This document shows positions 1 to 8,334 of a stretch of DNA of 11,671 nucleotides, piece after piece. The stretch covers positions 1-11,671 of the forward strand of contig JNEM01008815.1 of assembly GCA_000697335.1 (NCBI GenBank), written 5' to 3'. The notes beneath the pieces are model-generated. The model saw nothing but the letters and a program-made list of their open reading frames with translations. It searched no databases and was not told the origin of the DNA. Position numbers and translations under genes: made by a program. The DNA comes from Conidiobolus incongruus B7586 (taxonomy: Eukaryota > Entomophthoromycota > Entomophthoromycetes > Entomophthorales > Conidiobolaceae). The first letter of the stretch is position 1. Every line of letters starts with the position of its first letter.

Positions 1-155
1 TAATCAAAAAAATTATTATATATATATATATTAATTTAAAACTATATAATATCTAATTTATTTTATTTATATTTAATTATTTAAAATTTATAATAGATTT
101 AAAAAATCAAAAATTAAAAAATTTCCCATTACTTTAAATTTAAGATAATATTATT
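1..155 (+). repeat. Left arm of a long inverted repeat flanking paralog A
   Basis: This stretch aligns with the reverse complement of 4240-4401 from the very first base, with roughly 85% identity by eye, an 8-base difference in the TA run and few other gaps. Long shared blocks include the opening 31 bases and a stretch around 106-130 containing TTTCCCATT. Because it begins at the window edge, its true outer end is unknown. Confidence 0.8.
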
Positions 156-1166
156 GAGATATTATAGCAAAATATCTAATATATTACTCTTAGACTTAAA
201 TAGTTTGTTCAATAAATGTCAAAAGATTTGGATAAAATATAACAATCAGAACAAAGAGCTTTATTTGATTATAAGCTAACAAATCTAATCTATATTAGAA
301 ATTCAAGTGTAATTAGTAATAAAACAAATATATAACAAAGTAAAACTTAATTTAATATATAAGTAAACGAGTTTTATTTAAGACCTATATATAAATCAGA
401 TAATATAGATATATTAGCTTTTATATCAGATGATATCAATAACATATAATATTGATAGATATATTTTTAATCTTAGATATAATAATAATAATTAAAAAGA
501 TAGTAACAATTAAGAGGAGAAAACTTATTAAATTAAAGTTTATAATTAAAAATACATCAAATTAATATAATACCCCATATATAATTTAATTACACTGCTT
601 CTATAAATAATTATAATTTATATTTAATCAAAAATATTTTATTATTAAAGCTGGAATTTTTATATTTGAGTTCCAGAACTATTAATAGACATCAAAATTT
701 TACAGCAATTACATTATAATTAATAGTATAAAAAATTATCCAAATATGTGATTTAGACTTAATAATGCAATGATATAATATTTATTTCAAAATCAAAGAT
801 CAAAATATCTTATATTTGGATCATACCTGCAAATTGACAAAAGTATTTTTATAATATTTAAAAATTTAATGACAATGCATTTCTAATCCAAGTTCAATTA
901 AGAATTCGATTTAATTCATCACAATCTGTTTCAAAATTATTTAGTTAAAAACATGAAAGAAATGGATTAATAAAAAATTTTGAGTTTTACATAATATATT
1001 AGATGAGTTTAAGAATTTGATTGGGTTCAATTGTTTAGTGGCAAGGGACATCTATTATTCAGTTTTATGATTGAATCAATTAACAATAGTAGTGACATAA
1101 TTTATCTAATACAGAATATATTGTTTTATTAATGGCAAATGATGTATTCATAATATTAATAGTGAA
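156..1166. other. Gene-free AT-rich stretch left of paralog A
   Basis: No reading frame of useful length, RNA gene or recognisable element was seen. It is CpG-poor (CpG seen at about 368 and 906 only). The part from about 890 to 1080 is a little less AT-rich but shows no coherent protein similarity. Confidence 0.6.
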
Positions 1167-1172
1167 TTTATT
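1167..1172 (-). terminator. Candidate poly(A) signal for paralog A
   Basis: AATAAA on the minus strand 53 bases after the stop codon. Such a hexamer is easily found by chance in DNA this AT-rich, but paralog C has one at almost the same distance. Confidence 0.3.
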
Positions 1173-1224
1173 AACAATTAAATAAAAGATTATTTAAATT
1201 AATATTTCATTAATTAAAGTAATC

Positions 1225-2208
1225 TTACCACCATATATTATCCCACCAGTTTAGTTCATATTGATGAGGTCTCTGCCACCAGTTTTGTTGTATTTGCTCA
1301 GGTCTCTGCCACCAATTTTGTTGAGGCTGCTGAGGCTGGTGGGGCTGTTGCCACCAGTTCTGTCCAGGCTGCTGAGGTTGATTTTGATTAGGAGATTGAT
1401 TAGAACTTCTACTACGATATTGGTTAATCCAATTGGCATAGTTAGCAACTCTGGTATAAACAGAAGCTGGTCCATCACAGTTTGGAGCGCCATGACTAAC
1501 AATACCTACTAATGTATTTCCTGATACTAATGGTCCTCCACTATCCCCTTGACAAGCACTATCGCCTCGACTAAGTGGAGCAGCACAGATTTTGTAATAT
1601 GGGTTAAATGGTCCAAATAATTGACGACAGAACTCACCACTGACTACTCTCAATTCAGTTTCCTTTAAAACTGGAGAAGTTTTACCTCCTCCCTGAGTCC
1701 TACCCCATCCAATGACTTTGGCAGTCCCACCTTCTCGTGGTCCTTGAGTATCGAGTTGGATCACCTTGTCCATATTAATCCCTGGAATAGCATTAGGATT
1801 ATCATTGTTAAGAATTAAAAGAGCAATGTCATTATCAAAGCTTTCAGGGTTATATCTAGGATGAACAACTACTTGTCTCACTTGAAAAGCAACAGCTTGC
1901 TCCGCACTAGTAGCAGTTTGTAAATTATGAAGATGGCCAATAACCTGATACTCTGAAGGATTTGTAGAAGTTATACAATGAGCAGCTGTAACCACCAAAT
2001 TACGTCCGACAATAGTACCACCACATTGCTGTCTTCTGTCAGTAACAAATACCATAAAAGGATATTGGAAAGGTTTAGATTCTTGACCACCAACAATGTA
2101 AGCAGCTTTGGGGGAAGCTTGTTTAACTTCTGGATTCGAGTTGCTTACTGTTGCACCTTGCACAGCTGAGGTGACGATCCAATTCAGTAACCAGTTCAAA
2201 GGGTTCAT
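1225..2208 (-). CDS. Secreted S1A chymotrypsin-like serine protease with Trp-Trp/Gln-Pro tail (paralog A)
   Basis: A 327-residue single-exon secreted endopeptidase of family S1A. Residues 1 to about 19 form a hydrophobic signal peptide lacking a basic N-terminus. A propeptide follows to Tyr37, and the mature domain begins at Ile38 (IVGG). The triad is His77 (TAAHC), Asp127 (DNDIAL) and Ser223 (GDSGGP). Six cysteines (62, 78, 194, 208, 219, 244) fit the standard 42-58, 168-182 and 191-220 disulfides. The residue at the chymotrypsin-189 position is Ser217, not Asp, so cleavage after aromatic or other uncharged residues is more likely than tryptic cleavage. Residues about 265-327 are a Gln/Pro/Asn tail with four NWW modules and a WW C-terminus; its function is unknown. 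The start is the only in-frame Met upstream of the signal peptide and matches the MNPLNW start of paralog C. Codons 38-257 are identical in DNA to paralog B. Fold and activity are well supported; the physiological substrate is not known. Confidence 0.93.
   Translation of the reverse strand: MNPLNWLLNWIVTSAVQGATVSNSNPEVKQASPKAAYIVGGQESKPFQYPFMVFVTDRRQQCGGTIVGRNLVVTAAHCITSTNPSEYQVIGHLHNLQTATSAEQAVAFQVRQVVVHPRYNPESFDNDIALLILNNDNPNAIPGINMDKVIQLDTQGPREGGTAKVIGWGRTQGGGKTSPVLKETELRVVSGEFCRQLFGPFNPYYKICAAPLSRGDSACQGDSGGPLVSGNTLVGIVSHGAPNCDGPASVYTRVANYANWINQYRSRSSNQSPNQNQPQQPGQNWWQQPHQPQQPQQNWWQRPEQIQQNWWQRPHQYELNWWDNIWW
1268..1333 (-). repeat. 33-bp tandem repeat, two units, encoding an NWWQRP module
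   Basis: Units at 1268-1300 and 1301-1333 are near-identical, and a diverged, longer third unit of 42 bases follows to 1375. Each 33-bp unit encodes 11 residues containing QQNWWQRP. This shows how the Trp-Trp tail grows by in-frame unit duplication. Confidence 0.75.
1437..2097 (-). repeat. 661-bp tract identical to 7446-8106 (direct repeat, copy in paralog A)
   Basis: Compared line by line, all 661 bases match the copy inside paralog B at a constant offset of 6009. The tract covers codon 38 (Ile of IVGG) through codon 257 plus one base. The first difference on the 5' side is the third base of the Tyr codon just before IVGG, with more mismatches within the next 15 bases. On the 3' side similarity falls off at once. 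Best read as a gene-conversion tract. Confidence 0.9.
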
Positions 2209-2330
2209 AATTTAATAGATATCAAATCAATGATTTAGCCAAGTAACATGGCCAGATTTATATAGCATCATTGGGTTAAATGAATTTATTACGGCAAATC
2301 TTTCAAGCAATATGAAATTGGCGTTTTAAT
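2209..2330 (-). promoter_or_regulatory. Core promoter and leader of paralog A
   Basis: On the minus strand, a TATATAAA box lies at 2257-2264, 49 bases before the start codon, so transcription likely begins only about 20-30 bases before the ATG. The leader motif ATTTGATATC (2218-2227) is shared by all three protease genes. Farther up, TTGAAA (2301-2306) and AACGCC (2320-2325) form a module that aligns with paralog B at nearly the same distance. Seen directly; the regulatory meaning is inferred. Confidence 0.6.
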
Positions 2331-4239
2331 TATCACCTATATTATTAACAATTACATTATATAATATCGCAATATAAAAATTGCAAGTGGATTTTTTTGA
2401 TTTATTTATATAACAGATAAAATAATATGTATAATTTTTATTTTTAACATTGAATTATAATTTTAAATAATATCAGATATTTTATATCGTATATTTCTTT
2501 ATTGTAAAAATATGATTAAATAATAATTTTGACATCGGCGTATTTCGATGGATCATGCTAATTTATACAACCTTTACATTTAATTTAATATAATTTAATT
2601 TGTATAACTGGTAATATCAACACATAATCACATTACATAGATAATAATTTGAGTTAGATACAGGTTTGATTATATTATATATTTAATGCTCTTCGAATAT
2701 GGTTTGAATATTTTAGATTAATAAATTTTATTTGTAAAGAAATATTTTCTTATTGAATTATACGAATATATTTTTATTAAAATTATGTTAATTTAAATAA
2801 TATTTTATTCTTTTTGTTAATACTAAAGGTTTTTCAAAAATATATAAAATAATATAAAATTATAATCATTAAGTGAAAAAGTAGATTTCATATTATATTA
2901 TTATAACAATGAAACAAATTAATTCTTTGTTAACAAAGATTGACAATCAGCATAATTATGTAATTTTACACTAAATATATCTATAGAAAATGGATTAACA
3001 GAATCTGGTTTATTTTCAATTTTCAATATATCGATAGAATTTAATATGATATTAATATAAAATATAAATACATTTAGTTACTTTTATTATTATTATTATT
3101 TGATATTTTAATACTATCTGGAAATATCTGTGTTCAAAATATCAATGTAAATAAAATTATAAAATAGATTGCCTATTAATATCAAATATTTAGTGTAATT
3201 AATGATATCATTGGGGCAAATTTTATACAACCATAAAAAAGAACAATATTATAAATGATTAGCATCTTATCAATATTAAATATATAGGCTTATAAAAATA
3301 TTTTATAAACCAAATTTATTAACTAAAAAACTAATTAAAAAGAATCCGCTTATTTTACTTTTCAATCAATACAATGAGAGTGAAAATAAATGAACTTTAC
3401 CATGGTCAAAAATTATATAAAAATTTATGCACCATTTCAATTAATTAATAATATTGCAAAATGTTTAGAGATTTCAAATAGAAAAAATTGAATTTTTAGG
3501 ATTAAAAATTCCATAAATTCAATAACATTATATAGTATTTAATATCTGATAATATAAATATCATTTCACATGGATGTCATTCTTCTTAATTTTTTACTTT
3601 TTGTAATTAATCAATCAAGTTCATCATTCCAAAATTCTTCAAACAAAACATGCAAGCATTTGAAAAAAACGGTCGCTTGATATTTTATTACTTATATAAT
3701 TAGCTTTGTAAGTTTGACTTCGCAAAATTGATTTAAAATTGAAATTTTATATTTCATGTATTAACTCATATAGTAATTATTCAATTAATTAATTGGATGA
3801 TTTCATAAATATTTAATAGTATTTAAATTTAATGTTGATATATATTTATAATTAGGTGTCAAATTAAATACCAGTTGTTATTATTTAACAACATATAGTT
3901 TGTATACAGCCAATATATGTATCAGTTGATTATTAGCAACCGTTGCAATAAACAAGGATGATATTCTTCAAAATTCTCTGGAAAAATGTTACTTTTTTGG
4001 AGGATATTTAATTGTCCTGTATTTTTGCTTACTGGGTTATTCAACCTGAACAGAGAGTGAAAGTTATAATTGAGGTAATAAGAATGATTTTTGAACTAGA
4101 GGCTTGATCTAAAATATATATATTTTATCTTGACCACTTAACAATGATAGTATACAACTAATAATATATAGATAAAAGATACATTGAATTATAATCAACT
4201 TAAGGTTATATAATTTCATATTAAGTTATTAAATTTTAT
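2331..4239. other. Gene-free AT-rich spacer upstream of paralog A
   Basis: CpG occurs regularly here as far as 3941, unlike the block to the right. The only hint of coding is a slightly GC-richer patch at 3958-4107 that reads open in one plus-strand frame apart from one stop. No known protein is recognisable in it. Otherwise nothing supported beyond the TTA repeat. Confidence 0.55.
3084..3098. repeat. (TTA)5 microsatellite
   Basis: Five perfect TTA units in gene-free AT-rich DNA. Confidence 0.85.
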
Positions 4240-4401
4240 AATAATATTACTATAGAATCAAAGAAATGGGAAATTTTTTAATTTCTGATTTTTCAAACAT
4301 ATTATTAGTTTCAAATAAGTAAATATATATAAAACAAATAGGAAAATAAATAGTTTTGAATTATATATATATATATATATATATAATAATTTTTTTGATT
4401 A
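4240..4401 (-). repeat. Right arm of the inverted repeat flanking paralog A
   Basis: Reverse-complement partner of 1-155. Its outer end abuts the extreme A/T tract that begins at about 4402. It could be the terminal repeat of a 4.4 kb element that contains paralog A, or simply one of two opposite copies of a short dispersed repeat. No transposase or target-site duplication was found. Confidence 0.8.
4362..4385. repeat. (TA)12 microsatellite inside the right inverted-repeat arm
   Basis: A 24-base alternating TA run. The matching run in the left arm (17-31) is shorter, which accounts for the main length difference between the arms. Confidence 0.85.
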
Positions 4402-5630
4402 AAAAATTAATTTTTTAAAATTAGTTGTTTAATTTAATTATACTTAAACTAAATAGTAACCATTAAAAGTTTTTTATTTTAGTATCAATAAAACTTAACC
4501 ATAAACCCTTTAAAATTATTTAAAATTTACAAATAACTTTTGGTAATAAAGTATTATCTAAATTAACAATTTATTACTAGGTAAATTATTTTAAAGTTAA
4601 AAAAGAAACTACTTAAAACCTATTAAAATCTAAAAGATTAATTTCAACTGTTATTTTTTTAATTATTAATAAAGTAAAAAATTATATTAAAAAGTACTTT
4701 TTTATTTTAATTAAAAAACTATTAAAATACTTTAATATTAGTTATATAAGTATTTTATATATATTAAAGTTTAAATTAAAATTAATTAATAAAAATATAA
4801 AATAAATACTTTATAATTTAACTAAAGCTTAAAAAAAACTAGAGTAACTATTATTAAATAAAACTTACTAAGGTATAACTAGAAACTAAAGCTTTTATAA
4901 TAAATTATTACAATTAATAAATCTTAAATTTTTTTATATAATCTTTTATTAAAACATAAATCAAAATGTTAAATTAAGCTAAATTAACCCTTTTTATAAA
5001 TTTTTTTAAATAAATACTTTATTAATAAATGAATATTAATTATAGTAATAGATTATAATAACATATACTATTCTTATTTAATTCTTAAAAGAAAATTTAT
5101 TAATAGTAAACTTTATATTTTTTTTAAATAAAATTATTTTTAATTGGTATTCTTAATATAATTTGAGAAAATTTATTATTTTATATGATAATTATAAAAT
5201 ACATAAATCTAAAGTTATAAAAAACTTTCTAATTAAAAATAACTAGAAAAAACTATTATATTTAGTATATTCTTTAGATTATAACTTATATAATTATAAT
5301 TGTTTTAAGTAATTAAAAAACTAGTTTACAAGAAAGAAAATTTCTATAGGAAAATTTAATTGGTTTATAAAACATCAAATTTCAGTTTTTAATAAAAAGA
5401 ATCATTTTTTAAGTATTAGATCTTTGTTAAAAGTATAGCAAAAAGTTATTAGAAATAAAAGAAATTAATAATTTTATATTATATATTTATTTTTACTTTT
5501 TATATATTAAAATGTTTATTTTTTTTCAATTACAAAAAATTCCTATTATTTAAATTACAAAGTAATAAATTAACCAACTTGATTAGAAAATTTTGAGGAT
5601 TTTAAAACTAAATATATATTGTTAATAAAT
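4402..5630. other. Extreme A/T tract without CpG, probably an old degraded repeat
   Basis: About 1.2 kb that is visibly richer in A and T than its surroundings, made of short TTAAA/AATTT words, with no CpG and no open frame. It starts right at the outer end of the right inverted-repeat arm. The 5' and 3' ends share a GTTG-TTAATTTA word in opposite orientation (near 4424 and 5575), hinting at terminal repeats of an element. Heavy C-to-T decay of a methylated or RIP-targeted repeat would give this look. The family cannot be named from the sequence. Confidence 0.35.
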
Positions 5631-7104
5631 CATAACTCAATGCCAAGGATTAGGTAAAAAGTTGGATGTTATGTTTGTTTGATATACCAAGAAGTAGGAA
5701 TAATTAAATTAAAGTGGATTGCCTATAAATCACAAATATCCACAATATCACTAACCAAAGATTAAAAAGATTTAATATTATCTTGGTGCTTAACTTAATT
5801 ACTAATTAGTAAGTGATAACAAAGACTTAAGTGATTGATAGGTTTGTGATGGAAAAAGATATTTTTATTGTAATGCTATCAATTAAAGTTATATATCCTA
5901 GGTAATTCATAGATTATGACTCACCTTTTAAAGGGCTAAAGTTCATCAATACTGAGATAAAGACTATAGATGACTAATAAGGCTTTGTAGTATATAAGTG
6001 AATCAAAAGTGATAACAACATCCAATAACATTATAGAAGTGGCTTAATTATTAAAATACTTGCCTATAACATATATTTCAATAACTATTCTTTAACTCAA
6101 TTTATAATTCAAATATATTGTAAGAATATAGATGATTAGCTCCAACAATAGTATTGTTTATATTTAAATTATAAAGACATGTTTTTAATATCAGATTTTC
6201 ATCATCTATTGGTGTTAATGGTTTTTATAATCTATATTTTGATTTATAATAATTCAATTGTATGTAATAAAATCCCAGATAAGAATCATTGAATAGTTAT
6301 AAAATTACCAATTTATCTATTTTATAGGGAATTATTTTATTGAATATTAATAAATTGAATATACTCCAAATTCAGATATTTATATCATATTTTCAAATTC
6401 AAATATATTATTAAATGTTATTATTTCTAATAATTAATAATTGATAGGTGATATATTCGAATCATTAATCAAATAATAGATTAATGAAAATTCTAAATTG
6501 AATTCAAGTCAGTTTTATGAATCGATATATAGTTATTATAAACTATCCACTATCATGTTTTCATTTTTCAACTTAGATTTACAACTTATTTAATTCACTG
6601 TTCGAAGATAAAGTCAGTTTCTTGTAAGAAGCATTCTATAAAGATATTTTCGTAAATTCATTTATTGTTTTTTTAATGAATGATACTTTTAATATTCTGA
6701 TATTAATATTAATATATCCTAAACATCTATTTGAAATTAAATTGTAAATATATAGTAAATATATTTTGAATATCAGAAACTGAATCAGATCCCTCTTTAT
6801 TCAGAGGTTAATATATTTAATTGAATTAATATATTGTCAGCAATAAAGATAAACAATGGTTACAATTGCATATAGTTGATTTTCAATACACTATATCTCG
6901 AAAATTTCAACTCGGCTGATACAAGATATTTAAGTCTCATCATTTATATTGAAATATTATGATTTATATTAATTTAAAAGTATCAATAAATATGAATAAA
7001 TGTAAATAATATTATTTATATAATCTTTACGATATATTTAGTAATAAATAAATAATTATTGATTGATATAATTGCTGATATTAGGTACTAATATAAGATT
7101 TCAA
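5631..7104. other. Gene-free stretch downstream of paralog B
   Basis: From 5631 to about 6070 the composition is less AT-rich than the preceding tract but still has no CpG until 6458. No intact reading frame or RNA gene was recognised. It may be more of the same decayed repeat. From about 6460 to 7104 CpG returns and the sequence resembles ordinary intergenic DNA of this window. Confidence 0.45.
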
Positions 7105-8214
7105 TTAAATCCAGCCTGACCACCAAGCTTGCTGAGGCTGCTGTGGTTGATCCCACCAGTTTAGTTCAGGTTGCGGTTCCCACCAATTTAGCCCAGCTTG
7201 TTGAGGCTGTTGTTGCCACCAATTTTGTTGAGGTTGTTGCCACCAATTCTCCTCAAGCAGCTGAGGAGGCAAATGAGGCTGTTGCGGTTGCTGGAACTGT
7301 TGAGGAGGACATTGAGGCTGCTGAAGTTGCTGAGATTGTTCAAGCTGTTCAAGCGGCTGAGGTTGCTGAGGTTGCTCGGGTTGACTTGGGCTAGGGTTGG
7401 AAGATTTCCCAGAACCTCCATCACGATATTCACTAATCCAGCTTACATAGTTAGCAACTCTGGTATAAACAGAAGCTGGTCCATCACAGTTTGGAGCGCC
7501 ATGACTAACAATACCTACTAATGTATTTCCTGATACTAATGGTCCTCCACTATCCCCTTGACAAGCACTATCGCCTCGACTAAGTGGAGCAGCACAGATT
7601 TTGTAATATGGGTTAAATGGTCCAAATAATTGACGACAGAACTCACCACTGACTACTCTCAATTCAGTTTCCTTTAAAACTGGAGAAGTTTTACCTCCTC
7701 CCTGAGTCCTACCCCATCCAATGACTTTGGCAGTCCCACCTTCTCGTGGTCCTTGAGTATCGAGTTGGATCACCTTGTCCATATTAATCCCTGGAATAGC
7801 ATTAGGATTATCATTGTTAAGAATTAAAAGAGCAATGTCATTATCAAAGCTTTCAGGGTTATATCTAGGATGAACAACTACTTGTCTCACTTGAAAAGCA
7901 ACAGCTTGCTCCGCACTAGTAGCAGTTTGTAAATTATGAAGATGGCCAATAACCTGATACTCTGAAGGATTTGTAGAAGTTATACAATGAGCAGCTGTAA
8001 CCACCAAATTACGTCCGACAATAGTACCACCACATTGCTGTCTTCTGTCAGTAACAAATACCATAAAAGGATATTGGAAAGGTTTAGATTCTTGACCACC
8101 AACAATATAGGCAGCTTTGGTGGAAGATCCACTAGCATTGTTGCTACCCAAAGTACCTCCCAGCACAGCTGAAATGATGATGGAGTTAAGCAACCAAGAA
8201 AAAGGATTCATCAT
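7105..8214 (-). CDS. Secreted S1A chymotrypsin-like serine protease with longest Gln-Pro/Trp tail (paralog B)
   Basis: A 369-residue single-exon S1A protease. Signal peptide residues are 1 to about 20, the propeptide runs to Tyr36, and the mature enzyme starts at Ile37 (IVGG). The triad is His76, Asp126 and Ser222; the S1-pocket base is Ser216 (chymotrypsin 189). The six usual cysteines are 61, 77, 193, 207, 218 and 243. The tail, about residues 264-369, opens with a Gly/Ser linker, continues with Gln/Pro/Leu/Glu repeats, then four NWW modules and a WWSGWI end. It carries one extra cysteine, Cys302, with no partner in the chain. Two adjacent ATGs open the frame; the second (8209-8211) aligns with the starts of the other two genes and lies at nearly the same distance from the shared ATTTGATATC leader motif, so it may be the main start. 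The catalytic domain is DNA-identical to paralog A, but the signal peptide, linker and last residues are closer to paralog C. Confidence 0.93.
   Translation of the reverse strand: MMNPFSWLLNSIIISAVLGGTLGSNNASGSSTKAAYIVGGQESKPFQYPFMVFVTDRRQQCGGTIVGRNLVVTAAHCITSTNPSEYQVIGHLHNLQTATSAEQAVAFQVRQVVVHPRYNPESFDNDIALLILNNDNPNAIPGINMDKVIQLDTQGPREGGTAKVIGWGRTQGGGKTSPVLKETELRVVSGEFCRQLFGPFNPYYKICAAPLSRGDSACQGDSGGPLVSGNTLVGIVSHGAPNCDGPASVYTRVANYVSWISEYRDGGSGKSSNPSPSQPEQPQQPQPLEQLEQSQQLQQPQCPPQQFQQPQQPHLPPQLLEENWWQQPQQNWWQQQPQQAGLNWWEPQPELNWWDQPQQPQQAWWSGWI
7446..8106 (-). repeat. 661-bp tract identical to 1437-2097 (direct repeat, copy in paralog B)
   Basis: Second copy of the perfect repeat, covering codons 37-256 of paralog B plus one base. 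It is in the same orientation as the paralog A copy, so recombination between the two could also delete the intervening 6 kb. Confidence 0.9.
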
Positions 8215-8334
8215 AAATTGATATCAAATATCTTATTTGGATATACTTGGAATGTTATTGGCTCTATTTAAATAGGATTATTGTGATATTCGTACTTGGA
8301 AAAGAAGTATTTCAAATTATATAGCATGGGCGTT
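8215..8334 (-). promoter_or_regulatory. Core promoter and leader of paralog B
   Basis: A TATA-like TATTTAAATA palindrome lies at 8265-8274, about 51 bases before the first ATG. The ATTTGATATC leader motif is at 8220-8229 and is followed on the promoter side by a CCAAATAA stretch also seen in paralog C. TTGAAA (8310-8315) and AACGCC (8329-8334) match the upstream module of paralog A at nearly the same distance (96 and 115 bases from the first ATG). Confidence 0.58.

Noticed and set aside
1251-1512. Open frames on both strands across the tail of paralog A (83 codons each)
   Set aside because: They are produced by the Gln/Pro/Trp codon repeats read in other frames; no signal, start context or homology supports them. 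The same holds for the open frames over the tails of B (7143-7521) and C (9749-10231).
1978-2169. Plus-strand frame of about 60 codons repeated in paralogs A and B (also 7987-8172)
   Set aside because: Antisense shadow of the conserved catalytic-domain coding sequence; it is shared only because the underlying DNA is identical.
3650-3703. Small ORF of 17 codons starting MQAFEKNGR
   Set aside because: Too short, with no promoter, homology or conserved partner; chance is a sufficient explanation.
5631-6070. Less AT-rich stretch with scattered protein-like words on the minus strand
   Set aside because: No intact frame and no family recognised; it is noted only as a possible old repeat remnant.
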